Assembly (NCBI GenBank): GCA_001708385.1
Contig: CP012388.1
Location: forward strand, 2,480,001 to 2,544,000
Direction: 5' to 3'
DNA length: 64,000 nt
Source: Flavobacterium psychrophilum
Lineage (GTDB): Bacteria > Bacteroidota > Bacteroidia > Flavobacteriales > Flavobacteriaceae
Position numbers and translations under genes: made by a program. Positions within the stretch are counted from its first letter, which is position 1, and every line of letters starts with the position of its first letter. Of this stretch, positions 30,656-39,481 are shown in pieces. The notes below the pieces were generated by a model, which was not told the DNA's origin, ran no database searches, and was given only the letters and a program-made list of their open reading frames with translations.

Positions 30656-32857
30656 ATGAAAAAACTGCTTCTCCTGCTAGTATCGCTATCGGTTTTCGGT
30701 TCCGTCATGGGACAGGAGAAAAAGCACAAGCCAAAAGTGGGTGTAGTGCTTAGCGGGGGCGGGGCAAAAGGCCTTGCGCACATTGGTGTGCTTAAGGTGC
30801 TGGAAGAAGCAGGTGTTGAGGTTTCTTACATTGGCGGTACCAGCATGGGTGCTATTGTAGGCGGATTGTATGCTGCGGGATACTCTGCAAACCAGCTTGA
30901 TTCTATTTTTAGCTCACTTGATCCCGATGCGCTGTTGCGCGACTTTACCCCAAGAAGCTCTAAGAACTTTTTTGAGAAGCGTAACGACGAGATCTATGCG
31001 CTTTCGCTTCCGTTTAAAGGATTTAAAATTGGTTTTCCTACTGCCTTTTCTAAAGGGCTTTACAATTATACTACCGTTTCAAGGCTAACAGACCATGTAA
31101 GGCATATCCGCGATTTTGATAAGCTGCCCATTCCGTTTGTGTGTATCGCTACCGATATAGAAACCGGACAGGAAGTAGTGCTTCGCGAAGGTGTGCTACC
31201 CGATGCTATTTTGGCAAGTGGGGCATTTCCGTCGCTATATTCTCCCGTTGCCATTGGCGAAAAACTGCTTATAGATGGCGGTGTTACTAATAACTATCCC
31301 ATAGAACAGGTTAAGGCTATGGGGGCTGATATTATTATTGGGGTAGATGTTCAGGACCCATTAAAGAACCGTGACCAGATTAAAGGTGCTACCGGTATTC
31401 TTATCCAGATCAATAATTACCAGATGATCCAGAAGATGGAAGGTAAGCGCAAAGAGACAGATGTGTATATTAAACCCGATATTGCCGGGTTTACAGTTAT
31501 ATCTTTTGATGAAGGGCGACAGATAATTGATAAGGGCGAAGAATCTGCCCGCAAGATGATCGACAGGCTTAAAGCATTGGGCGTAGGGCATTCGCTTGAA
31601 AAGCAAAAAATACAGCCCCGTGACTCTATTTGTGTGGACAACATTCGCATAAGCGGACTTAATAACTACACGCGCTCGTACATAATTGGTAAGCTTAATT
31701 TTAAGCCCGGTACCAAGATCAGCTACAAAAAGCTCGATGACGGTATTACAAGGCTTAATGCTACCCAAAACTTTAATACACTGGGCTACAATTTTACTAC
31801 AGGCGGCGATGGCGAAACGCTTCGGCTTAATGTTGTGGAGAACCCTATAGACCGTTACATTAAATTCGGACTGCATTACGACGGGCTTTATAAAAGCGCA
31901 GTGCTGGTTAATTATACCCATAAAAACCTGCTATTGCGTAACGATGTGGCATCGTTAGATCTTGTGCTTGGCGATAACTTCAGGTATAATTTTGATTATT
32001 ATATAGATAATGGCTTTCACCTGAGCTATGGTGTGCACTCGTACTTTAGTAGTTTCAACAGGAATATTAAAGCCGATTTTTCTGCCGATGGTAGTTTTAG
32101 TAACATGCTGGGTACAGGTTCGGCCAATATCGATTTTACCGACTGGACAAACCAGGCGTACCTGCAAACCATTTTTGCCCAACGTTTTCTTTTGGGCGGA
32201 GGTGTAGAATACAAGCACCTGAAAGTAAAATCGGAAACGGTAGATGTAACGCCTGTTTTTGATAACAGCGATTATCTTTCGGTATACGGATATCTAAAGT
32301 TCGATTCGTATGACGATAAATATTTTCCCAGTGAAGGCTGGTTCTTTTCGGGAGAAGCCAAATCGTATCTCCTGTCTTCGAATTACACAGGCGGATTTAA
32401 CCGTTTTAGTATCATAAAAGGTGAAATATCTACGGCGCAAAAATTGTTTAGCGGACTTACGGTAGAGCTTCAGGCTGAGTCTGGCTTTGCATTGGGCGAA
32501 GAAAGTGTACCTACCTTCGATTTTATTCTTGGGGGCTACGGATTTCACATGACAAATAGTTTTCGTCATTTCTACGGATACGATTTTCTAAGCATATCGG
32601 GTAATAGCTACATAAAAGGTGCGGCAACGCTGGATTGGGAATTCCTCAAGAAAAACCACCTTAATTTTACAGCTAACTTTGCCAATGTAGGGCGCAACCT
32701 TTTGGATGAGGGCGAAATGTTCTCTATCCCAAAATACAGCGGTTATGCTTTTGGCTATGGTATGGAAACCATTATTGGCCCAATAGAAGTTAAACATAGC
32801 TGGAGCCCTGATACTACAGAGCACTATACCTGGATAAGCGTTGGTTTCTGGTTTTAA
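30656..32857 (+). CDS. Patatin-like phospholipase with outer-membrane barrel
   Basis: A 733-residue outer-membrane protein. After a signal peptide (MKKLLLLLVSLSVFGSVMG) comes a patatin domain at about 25-300: oxyanion loop VVLSGGGAKGLAHIGVL, nucleophile elbow GGTSMGAIVGG (Ser near residue 63) and the catalytic Asp in LIDGGVTNNYPIE near residue 207, so the Ser-Asp dyad is intact. A POTRA-like segment (VDNIRISGLNNYTRSYIIGK near residue 325) precedes a C-terminal beta barrel ending in aromatic residues (WISVGFWF). This is the architecture of PlpD-like/type V-related patatins. In Bacteroidota such proteins are common and may act as surface or periplasmic lipases. It is close behind uvrC but functionally unrelated. 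Confidence 0.9.
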   Translation: MKKLLLLLVSLSVFGSVMGQEKKHKPKVGVVLSGGGAKGLAHIGVLKVLEEAGVEVSYIGGTSMGAIVGGLYAAGYSANQLDSIFSSLDPDALLRDFTPRSSKNFFEKRNDEIYALSLPFKGFKIGFPTAFSKGLYNYTTVSRLTDHVRHIRDFDKLPIPFVCIATDIETGQEVVLREGVLPDAILASGAFPSLYSPVAIGEKLLIDGGVTNNYPIEQVKAMGADIIIGVDVQDPLKNRDQIKGATGILIQINNYQMIQKMEGKRKETDVYIKPDIAGFTVISFDEGRQIIDKGEESARKMIDRLKALGVGHSLEKQKIQPRDSICVDNIRISGLNNYTRSYIIGKLNFKPGTKISYKKLDDGITRLNATQNFNTLGYNFTTGGDGETLRLNVVENPIDRYIKFGLHYDGLYKSAVLVNYTHKNLLLRNDVASLDLVLGDNFRYNFDYYIDNGFHLSYGVHSYFSSFNRNIKADFSADGSFSNMLGTGSANIDFTDWTNQAYLQTIFAQRFLLGGGVEYKHLKVKSETVDVTPVFDNSDYLSVYGYLKFDSYDDKYFPSEGWFFSGEAKSYLLSSNYTGGFNRFSIIKGEISTAQKLFSGLTVELQAESGFALGEESVPTFDFILGGYGFHMTNSFRHFYGYDFLSISGNSYIKGAATLDWEFLKKNHLNFTANFANVGRNLLDEGEMFSIPKYSGYAFGYGMETIIGPIEVKHSWSPDTTEHYTWISVGFWF

Positions 32858-33005
32858 TAGCAGTGTGTTTGGTTATTTGGTTATTTGATAGGCGAATCTG
32901 TAGGTTTAGCTAGTGAAAACAAATAACCGCATTACCAAATCCCCGAATAAATCCTTATTAAAAAGACATTTTTCGTTAAAAACTTCATAATTTTTATAAA
33001 AACCC

Positions 33006-33013
33006 TATATTTG
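33006..33013 (+). promoter_or_regulatory. -7 box of the amino-acid permease gene
   Basis: TATATTTG, a perfect -7 box, lies 25 bases before the ATG at 33039. No clear -33 motif. Upstream (32866-32960) are short strings of the type AAATAACCGCATTACCAAAT, a minor intergenic repeat also seen near 4066, 5655, 5740 and 27640. Confidence 0.55.
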
Positions 33014-33038
33014 GGACTTCAAAAATTAAATATACTCT

Positions 33039-34673
33039 ATGTCTATCTGGAAAAGAAAACCATTAAATGTCCTGTTGGACGAAGCTGGCGAGTCTGAAAA
33101 AGGTCTTAAAAAGACACTTACCGCAAGCGGTTTAACAGCGTTGGGAGTGGGCGCCATTATTGGTGCGGGTCTGTTTTCTATAACAGGTCTTGCCGCAGCG
33201 CAAAACGCCGGCCCGGCAATTACCATTTCGTTTCTTGTAGCGGCTTTAGGCTGTATTTTTGCCGGTCTTTGCTACGCCGAATTTTCGTCTATGATACCCG
33301 TTGCGGGTAGTGCCTACACCTATTCATTTGCCACTATGGGCGAATTTGTAGCGTGGATTATTGGCTGGGACTTAGTTCTGGAATACGCAGTGGGGGCTGC
33401 TACAGTATCTATAAGCTGGTCGCGGTACCTCGGTAAGTTTCTCGAGAGTTATGGTATTTATTTAGATAAAGACTACATGTTATCGCCGTTTGAAGGCGGT
33501 ATTATTAATATACCTGCGGTATTCATTGTAATGGTAATGTCGTTTGTGCTTATGAGAGGTACAAAAGAATCGGCGTTTATCAATGGGTTAATCGTAATGC
33601 TTAAAGTAACTGTAGTTTTAGTGTTTATAGCACTGGGATGGCAGTATATAAGGCCGGAAAACTTTACACCTTATATCCCTGAGAATACAGGTACATTTGG
33701 TGAGTTTGGTTTTAGCGGTATTATTCGTGCGGCAGCTATTGTATTCTTTGCTTATATTGGTTTCGATGCAGTATCTACAGCAGCACAGGAGGCTAAAAAC
33801 CCGAAAAGGGATATGCCAATAGGTATTCTTTTATCGTTAGGTATCTGTACATTACTATACATATTGTTTGCACACGTAATGACGGGAGTTGTAAACTACC
33901 AGGCATTTGCAGGAGCAGACGGTATTGCACCGGTGGCTATTGCGATTGACGCTATGGGTCCTGTTGGCCCAAGCGGATTGATAACGCCAGCATACCCGTG
34001 GCTAAACAGTGCAATTTTACTTGCTATTCTTGGTGGATATGCATCGGTAATATTAGTAATGCTTATGGGGCAGAGCCGTGTATTCTTCTCTATGAGTAAA
34101 GATGGGCTTATGCCAAAAGTATTCTCAGACGTTCACCCAAAATTCCGTACACCTGCTAAAAACAACATGTTGTTTATGGTTGTGGTAAGCCTTTTTGCAG
34201 CGTTTGTACCGGCAAGGGTAGTAGGAGAGATGACAAGTATTGGTACATTGTTCGCCTTTATTCTTGTATGTATTGGTGTGTTGATAATGCGTAAAAAAAT
34301 GCCGGAAGCACCAAGAGCATTCCGTACACCACTAGTACCGCTAGTGCCTATTTTAGGTGTTGCAGTATGTTTATTCATGATGGTTTTCCTTCCGCTTGAT
34401 ACATGGATTCGTCTGATCGTTTGGATGATGATAGGATTTGATCTTTACCTTTTCTACGGAATGAAAAATAGTTTCCTTAATAAAGGGAATTTTACAGCAA
34501 GCAGCTTTAAAACCGTTTCGGCATCGGGTATTGGTATGGTTGTAGCACTTGCAATTGTGGCATTTATCCACCATCAGGGTGCTGATGATACAGGCTTGTA
34601 CTATTTCTCTCTTGCTTTTGCAGCAATACATGCTATAGTATATGCTGTAAGCTATACAAAAACTAAGGCTTAA
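33039..34673 (+). CDS. APC-family amino-acid permease
   Basis: A 544-residue inner-membrane transporter with about 12 hydrophobic segments. Seen: the first-helix signature GVGAIIGAGLFSITGLAA near residue 35, AGLCYAEFSSMIPVAGSAYT near 85, and the helix-6 region FFAYIGFDAVSTAAQEAKNP near residue 235, which are hallmarks of the cationic amino-acid transporter branch (YfnA/CAT-like). It probably imports amino acids with protons. The next genes degrade tyrosine, and a supply role for that pathway is possible but the terminator at 34697 separates the transcripts. Confidence 0.92.
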   Translation: MSIWKRKPLNVLLDEAGESEKGLKKTLTASGLTALGVGAIIGAGLFSITGLAAAQNAGPAITISFLVAALGCIFAGLCYAEFSSMIPVAGSAYTYSFATMGEFVAWIIGWDLVLEYAVGAATVSISWSRYLGKFLESYGIYLDKDYMLSPFEGGIINIPAVFIVMVMSFVLMRGTKESAFINGLIVMLKVTVVLVFIALGWQYIRPENFTPYIPENTGTFGEFGFSGIIRAAAIVFFAYIGFDAVSTAAQEAKNPKRDMPIGILLSLGICTLLYILFAHVMTGVVNYQAFAGADGIAPVAIAIDAMGPVGPSGLITPAYPWLNSAILLAILGGYASVILVMLMGQSRVFFSMSKDGLMPKVFSDVHPKFRTPAKNNMLFMVVVSLFAAFVPARVVGEMTSIGTLFAFILVCIGVLIMRKKMPEAPRAFRTPLVPLVPILGVAVCLFMMVFLPLDTWIRLIVWMMIGFDLYLFYGMKNSFLNKGNFTASSFKTVSASGIGMVVALAIVAFIHHQGADDTGLYYFSLAFAAIHAIVYAVSYTKTKA

Positions 34674-34696
34674 ACAACAAACACATATATTGCTAA

Positions 34697-34728
34697 AAAT
34701 CCCAATGCCGAAAGGTGTTGGGATTTTT
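34697..34728 (+). terminator. Terminator of the permease gene
   Basis: AAATCCCAATGCC (34697-34709) pairs with GGTGTTGGGATTT with two G-U pairs and a GAAA loop, followed by a T tract. Confidence 0.88.
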
Positions 34729-34740
34729 TTGTGGTCTTAA

Positions 34741-34820
34741 CCCAACCCATTTCCAAATACCGAGAGGGGTGGGGTGAGGCCTACTTTATAACTTTGCAGC
34801 TTTGTAACGTTGCAACTTCA
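34741..34820. repeat. Degraded family D repeat and an AACTTTGCA-type repeat
   Basis: The 327-base gap before hmgA holds the terminator, a worn family D string (GAGAGGGGTGGGGTGAGG) and a string of near-copies of AACTTTGCA (ATAACTTTGCAGCTTTGTAA, then CGTTGCAACTT). The remaining sequence to 35000 contains no convincing gene; a 68-residue reverse frame there ends inside the repeat. Confidence 0.5.
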
Positions 34821-35000
34821 CGCTGTTTATTCATTTTTTCGCAAAAACTCAGCCATAAAATTAAATTTTTACGATATTTGTTGCTATGAATGTACAGTGG
34901 CATGGATTGCTGAGTTATCTGAAGTTCCTCATCAAGAGAAATCCTGAGTGAGGCGCTATGCGTTGGAATAAATTCATTCATTAACAAACAAATTTCTATT

Positions 35001-36158
35001 ATGCCTATATATCACAAAGTGGGTAACATCCCGCAAAAGCGACATACGCAGTTTGAGAAACCCGATGGCGGCCTTTACTACGAGCAGCTGTTTGGTACAG
35101 AGGGCTTTCACGGGCACTCATCTTTACTGTACCATGTGCACAGGCCTACACAGGTAAAAGAGATTGTAAAATCATACTCTGTTGAGCCTAAGATTGCTAT
35201 AGATAAAAACATAAAGTCGTTATTGCTTAAAGGTTTTGAATTAAAACCGGAAGACGATTTCCTGGATAGCCGTAAAGCTATGCTTGTAAACCGCGACTGT
35301 ATAATAGGCCTTGCGGCACCAAGAAAATCGCTTCGCGAGTACTTCTACAAAAATGCCGATGCCGACGAAATGATCTTCATCCATAAAGGAACAGGAACGC
35401 TAAGAACGTTTATGGGTAACATACCGTTTGAATATGGCGACTACCTTATCATTCCGCGTGGTATGATCTATCAAATCGATTTTGATACTGAAGATAACCG
35501 CCTTTTCTATGTAGAAAGTATCGCGCCGTTCTATACGCCGAAGCGCTACAAGAACCAAAGCGGACAGCACTTAGAGCATTCACCTTTCTGTGAAAGGGAT
35601 TTTAAACTGCCTACAGAAATTGAAACATTCGATGAAAAAGGCGATTTCCTAATTAAGATCAAGAAAGAAGGCATGATGCACGAGGTTGTATATGCTACGC
35701 ATCCGTTTGATGTAATAGGTTGGGACGGTTATAACTTTCCGTACGGCTTTAGCATACATAACTTTGAACCAATAACAGGCAGGGTACACCAACCGCCTCC
35801 GGTACACCAGACGTTTGAGACATCTACATTTGTAGTATGTTCATTCTGCCCAAGGTTGTACGATTATCACCCTAAAGCTATTCCTGCACCATACAATCAC
35901 AGTAATATAGACAGTGATGAGGTATTGTATTATGTTGATGGCGACTTTATGAGCCGTAACAACATAGAGCAGGGACATATAACGCTGCATCCTAAAGGAA
36001 TTCCTCATGGGCCTGCACCGGGTGCTATGGAGCGAAGCATTGGTAAAACAATTACCGAAGAGCTTGCTGTAATGGTAGATACCTTCCGTCCGCTAATGGT
36101 AACGGAGGTTGCTATGGGCTTAGACGATGGGCAGTACTATAAATCGTGGGTTGAGTAA
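35001..36158 (+). CDS. hmgA: Homogentisate 1,2-dioxygenase
   Basis: A 385-residue cupin-fold, iron-dependent enzyme that opens the ring of homogentisate to maleylacetoacetate in tyrosine and phenylalanine breakdown. Seen: the family start MPIYHKVGNIPQKRHTQF, EYGDYLIIPRGMIYQI in the first cupin (about 145-160), the metal-site stretch RVHQPPPVHQTFET near residue 265, and DEVLYYVDGDF...GHITLHPKGIPHGPAPGAME in the second cupin. These carry the His/Glu iron ligands expected of the family. It is followed by the dioxygenase that makes its substrate, in the same direction with a 135-base gap. Confidence 0.95.
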   Translation: MPIYHKVGNIPQKRHTQFEKPDGGLYYEQLFGTEGFHGHSSLLYHVHRPTQVKEIVKSYSVEPKIAIDKNIKSLLLKGFELKPEDDFLDSRKAMLVNRDCIIGLAAPRKSLREYFYKNADADEMIFIHKGTGTLRTFMGNIPFEYGDYLIIPRGMIYQIDFDTEDNRLFYVESIAPFYTPKRYKNQSGQHLEHSPFCERDFKLPTEIETFDEKGDFLIKIKKEGMMHEVVYATHPFDVIGWDGYNFPYGFSIHNFEPITGRVHQPPPVHQTFETSTFVVCSFCPRLYDYHPKAIPAPYNHSNIDSDEVLYYVDGDFMSRNNIEQGHITLHPKGIPHGPAPGAMERSIGKTITEELAVMVDTFRPLMVTEVAMGLDDGQYYKSWVE

Positions 36159-36293
36159 ACCGAAAATCCTCACCTCAATCATCTCCTTTTGGGAATTTGT
36201 TGGGTGTGAGGCAAAAGAGCCTTCGGGCATGAATAAAAACAAAACAAAAACTAATACTTTTTCCGCGCAGGCGGAACAGAAATACAGAATATC

Positions 36294-37454
36294 ATGAGCA
36301 ACGAAATAAAAAACGTAGAATACGGACTTGAAAAGATATTTGAAGGAGCGCAGGATTTCCTTCCCCTAATGGGAACTGATTATGTAGAACTTATTGTGGG
36401 GAACGCTAAACAGGCGGCTCATTTTTATAAAACAGCTTTCGGTTTCCAGTCATTGGCATATGCCGGACTTGAGACAGGACTAAGAGACAGAACATCTTAC
36501 GTTCTTGTGCAGGATAAGATTCGTATCGTGCTAACTTCACCACTTACGGCAGACTCGCCGCTTAACGACCACCTTGCAAAACACGGTGATGGTGTAAGGG
36601 TAGCAGCCCTTTGGGTTGAAGATGCAAGAAAATCTTTTGAAGAGACTACAAAGCGCGGAGCTAAAGTATTTATGGAGCCAACAGTTGAAACTGATGAGTT
36701 TGGTGAAGTAGTTCGCGCAGGTATCTATACGTATGGCGAAACAATACATATGTTTGTAGAGCGTAAAAACTATAATGGTGTTTTCTTACCGGGCTTCAGG
36801 GAATGGAAATCAGATTACAACCCGGCATCTACAGGTCTTAAATATGTAGACCACATGGTAGGTAACGTGGGTTGGAATGAAATGAATATATGGGTTAAGT
36901 GGTATGAAGAAGTAATGGGCTTTGTAAACTTCCTTTCATTTGATGACAAACAGATCAACACGGAATACTCTGCACTTATGAGTAAGGTAATGAGTAACGG
37001 CAACGGAAGGATTAAATTCCCTATCAATGAGCCGGCAGAAGGTAAAAAGAAATCGCAGATTGAGGAATATCTTGATTTTAATGGTGGACCGGGCATTCAG
37101 CATATTGCTATCGCTACTGATGATATCATTAAAACGGTATCAGACCTTAAGGCTCGTGGAGTAGAATTTCTTTCTGCACCACCGCAGGCTTATTATGATG
37201 CAGTACCAGGCCGTCTTGGTCAGCATAAAGATGCTTTTAAAGAAGATATTCAAAAAATTCAGGAGCTGGCTATCATGGTGGATGCTGATGAAGAAGGGTA
37301 TTTGTTACAGATATTTACAAAACCGCTTCAGGACCGTCCTACGCTTTTCTTTGAAATCATTCAGAGAATGGGTGCCAGGGGCTTTGGTGCGGGTAACTTT
37401 AAAGCCCTTTTTGAGTCGATTGAACGTGAGCAGGAATTAAGAGGTACTTTGTAA
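36294..37454 (+). CDS. hppD: 4-Hydroxyphenylpyruvate dioxygenase
   Basis: A 386-residue enzyme that converts 4-hydroxyphenylpyruvate to homogentisate using Fe(II) and O2. Two vicinal-oxygen-chelate halves are visible: DYVELIVGNAKQAAHFYKTA at residue 25, and LKYVDHMVGNVGWNEMNIWV near 180. Iron ligands are the His in YVDHMVGN, the His in GPGIQHIAIATDD near 265 and the Glu in TLFFEIIQRMG near 350. The C-terminal gate helix GAGNFKALFESIEREQELRG is present. Together with hmgA it forms the core of homogentisate catabolism; the later steps (isomerase, fumarylacetoacetase) are not in the window. Confidence 0.96.
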   Translation: MSNEIKNVEYGLEKIFEGAQDFLPLMGTDYVELIVGNAKQAAHFYKTAFGFQSLAYAGLETGLRDRTSYVLVQDKIRIVLTSPLTADSPLNDHLAKHGDGVRVAALWVEDARKSFEETTKRGAKVFMEPTVETDEFGEVVRAGIYTYGETIHMFVERKNYNGVFLPGFREWKSDYNPASTGLKYVDHMVGNVGWNEMNIWVKWYEEVMGFVNFLSFDDKQINTEYSALMSKVMSNGNGRIKFPINEPAEGKKKSQIEEYLDFNGGPGIQHIAIATDDIIKTVSDLKARGVEFLSAPPQAYYDAVPGRLGQHKDAFKEDIQKIQELAIMVDADEEGYLLQIFTKPLQDRPTLFFEIIQRMGARGFGAGNFKALFESIEREQELRGTL

Positions 37455-37518
37455 AAAGGCTGAATTTCTGAGAATAATATAAAATAAGGCCAAAATTGAG
37501 AGCTGTTTTTGTGAAATA

Positions 37519-37570
37519 TTTGTTAAAGTGAAATTTTAGCATATAAATTTGCAGAAAGTTAATACCTTTG
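37519..37570 (+). promoter_or_regulatory. Tandem -7 boxes driving the candidate small RNA
   Basis: TTTG (37519-37522), 21 bases, TAAATTTG (37544-37551) make one promoter; TACCTTTG (37563-37570) is a second perfect -7 box 12 bases further on. Both point into the gene-free stretch that ends at the terminator 37661-37691. Confidence 0.6.
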
Positions 37571-37576
37571 CACTCG

Positions 37577-37691
37577 CAAAAAAGGAGGTGTTCATAGACC
37601 TCCGATTGAGCAAGGTAAATTTTTCATAATTTATAGTTTTTTGGTTGGTTAATAGCATAAAAACCCGGTCATTGTTTGACTGGGTTTTTTT
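37577..37691 (+). ncRNA. Candidate small RNA, about 115 nt
   Basis: A transcript starting just after TACCTTTG (37563-37570) and ending at the terminator 37661-37691 would be about 115 nt and has no open frame of note. It begins with a hairpin GGAGGT (37584-37589) with ACCTCC (37598-37603) closing an 8-base loop, then an unpaired A+T-rich stretch and the terminator stem. The next gene has its own -7 box (37699-37706) after the terminator, so this is not its leader. I cannot assign it to a known family; the Flavo-1 motif of Flavobacteria is one to compare. Confidence 0.5.
37661..37691 (+). terminator. Terminator ending the candidate small RNA
   Basis: AAACCCGGTCA (37661-37671) pairs with TGACTGGGTTT (37677-37687) with one G-U pair, followed by more T. 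Confidence 0.88.
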
Positions 37692-37698
37692 GTTTTCT

Positions 37699-37706
37699 TA
37701 ACTTTG
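37699..37706 (+). promoter_or_regulatory. -7 box of the DUF3108/TDO operon
   Basis: TAACTTTG, perfect -7 box, lies 49 bases before the ATG at 37756 and right after the small-RNA terminator. Confidence 0.55.
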
Positions 37707-37755
37707 GAACAGAAATTGCATTTATTGGCTCTAAACACCAACAAAAAAAATTAAA

Positions 37756-38523
37756 ATGAAGAAACTGATTGCATTTTTATTGCTTTTTACTGCTTCTAAT
37801 GCTTTTTCACAGAGCGCTTATACCACGGGGGAATACTTTAAGTTCAGGATACATTATGGCGTCGTGAATGCCGGGTATGCCACACTGGAGGTAAAAGATG
37901 CAGTAAAGGACAACAAGAAAGTGTACCATGTTGTAGGGAAAGGTTATACAACCGGAATGACGAAGTTTTTCTTTAAAGTGCAGGATGAGTACGAAAGCTA
38001 TTTTGATAAGGTTACCAACAAACCTTACCAATATGTGCGAAAGATAAACGAAGGCGGATATACCAAGAACCAGGAAGGTTTTTTTAATCAGGATAACAAC
38101 ACGGTTACCGTTAAAGACTACAAGCACAAAAGCCAGAAAACATTTTCTGTAACCGAAAATGTTCAGGACATTGTATCTACCTTCTATTACTTAAGGAACC
38201 ATCCCAAAGTTGATAAGCTTAATGTAGGCGAGTCGATAAATGTTGACATGTTTTTTGATGATGAGGTAGTAAAATTTAAGCTTAAATTCATTGGCAGGGA
38301 AGATTTAAAAACTAAATTTGGAACCGTTTCTACAATGATATTCAGGCCGCTGGTTCAGGCAGGCCGTGTATTTAAGGAAGAGGAGAGTTTAACTGTCTGG
38401 ATTTCAGATGATGACAACAAAGTTCCGCTAAGGATAAAAGCAAGCCTTGCGGTAGGATCGCTTAAAGCCGATCTTGAAGAATATAAGGGGTTAACGCACC
38501 CGCTTAAAGTAAAAGCAAAATAA
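37756..38523 (+). CDS. DUF3108 exported protein
   Basis: A 255-residue secreted protein. The signal peptide (MKKLIAFLLLFTASNAFSQ) is followed by YTTGEYFKFRIHYGVVNAGY, the opening of DUF3108 proteins, and long beta strands (KVYHVVGKGYTTGMTKFFFK, YQYVRKINEGGYTK, YLRNHPKVDKLNVGESINVD). The family is thought to form a periplasmic or outer-membrane-facing beta structure; its role is unknown. It is two bases upstream of the tryptophan dioxygenase gene, so the two share a transcript, although no functional link is known. Confidence 0.8.
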   Translation: MKKLIAFLLLFTASNAFSQSAYTTGEYFKFRIHYGVVNAGYATLEVKDAVKDNKKVYHVVGKGYTTGMTKFFFKVQDEYESYFDKVTNKPYQYVRKINEGGYTKNQEGFFNQDNNTVTVKDYKHKSQKTFSVTENVQDIVSTFYYLRNHPKVDKLNVGESINVDMFFDDEVVKFKLKFIGREDLKTKFGTVSTMIFRPLVQAGRVFKEEESLTVWISDDDNKVPLRIKASLAVGSLKADLEEYKGLTHPLKVKAK

Positions 38524-38525
38524 TA

Positions 38526-39458
38526 ATGGAGATTACAAACCCAATACAGGAAAAGATAGAGCAGCTGGATGAAAAGTTCAAAGCTATAAATCAAAAAACT
38601 GAAACCCACCTTGAAGGCCTGCTTTGGTCTAAACCTATTACTTATTGGGATTATATACAAACCGATGCCCTGCTTAACCTGCAAATACAACGCACTACGC
38701 TACCCGATGAAATGGTTTTCATCATGTACCACCAGGTTAACGAGCTTTTGTTTAAAATGATACTTTGGGAGGTAGAGCAGCTTTGCCACAATGCTGCACC
38801 TACTACCTCTTTCTTTACAGAAAGGTTAATGCGCATTAGCCGCTACTTCGACATGCTTACCACATCGTTTGATATTATGGGCGATGGTATGGAAATAGAC
38901 CAGTACATGAAGTTCAGGAATACGCTTACTCCGGCAAGTGGTTTCCAGAGCGCACAATACAGGCTTATTGAATTTGCATCTACAGATCTTATCAACCTTA
39001 TAGATTACCGTTTCCGTGCTACAATAGATCGTAATACGCCATACGAACATGCACTGGAGCATTTGTACTGGCAGGCAGCAGGTAAAGACCACAAAACAGG
39101 CGAGAAATCGTACCTGTTGGCAGAATTTGAGCGTAAGTACAAGGGCGAGTTCCTTCGCTGGATGGAAGAATACAACACGATTAACATTTGGCAGAAATTC
39201 AGGCAATTGCCGGAAGAGAGCCAAAACGACCCTCAGCTGGTTAAGGCAATGCGCCACTACGACTATACGGTAAATGTTACCTGGGTTATGGGACACCTTA
39301 ACACCGCTAAGAAATATATTGAAAGCCAGTCTGGCCCGCAGGAAGCTACCGGCGGAAGTGACTGGAAGAAATACATGCACCCTAAATACCAAAGGAGGAT
39401 ATTTTTCCCTGAGCTATGGTCTGAAGAAGAGCTAAAGACATGGGGTGAAAATGTATAA
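38526..39458 (+). CDS. kynA: Tryptophan 2,3-dioxygenase
   Basis: A 310-residue heme enzyme that oxidises L-tryptophan to N-formylkynurenine, first step of the kynurenine route. Seen: family signature FIMYHQVNELLFKMILWEVE near residue 60, TPASGFQSAQYRLIEF near 135 (substrate contacts), and the region WVMGHLNTAKKYIESQSGP near residue 257 with the proximal heme His. Length and all helical segments are normal. It follows the DUF3108 gene by two bases, and the M23 peptidase gene follows after 23 bases. No other kynurenine-pathway gene is in the window. Confidence 0.95.
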   Translation: MEITNPIQEKIEQLDEKFKAINQKTETHLEGLLWSKPITYWDYIQTDALLNLQIQRTTLPDEMVFIMYHQVNELLFKMILWEVEQLCHNAAPTTSFFTERLMRISRYFDMLTTSFDIMGDGMEIDQYMKFRNTLTPASGFQSAQYRLIEFASTDLINLIDYRFRATIDRNTPYEHALEHLYWQAAGKDHKTGEKSYLLAEFERKYKGEFLRWMEEYNTINIWQKFRQLPEESQNDPQLVKAMRHYDYTVNVTWVMGHLNTAKKYIESQSGPQEATGGSDWKKYMHPKYQRRIFFPELWSEEELKTWGENV

Positions 39459-39481
39459 CCGATAAAACTGCACTACACAAA

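Noticed and set aside
34861..34900. Promoter for hmgA from GATATTTG
   Set aside because: The box has a mismatch at the first position and lies more than 100 bases from the gene.
34781..34987. Minus-strand frame of 68 codons before hmgA
   Set aside because: Its 3' end is made of a dispersed AACTTTGCA-type repeat and no promoter or family resemblance was seen.
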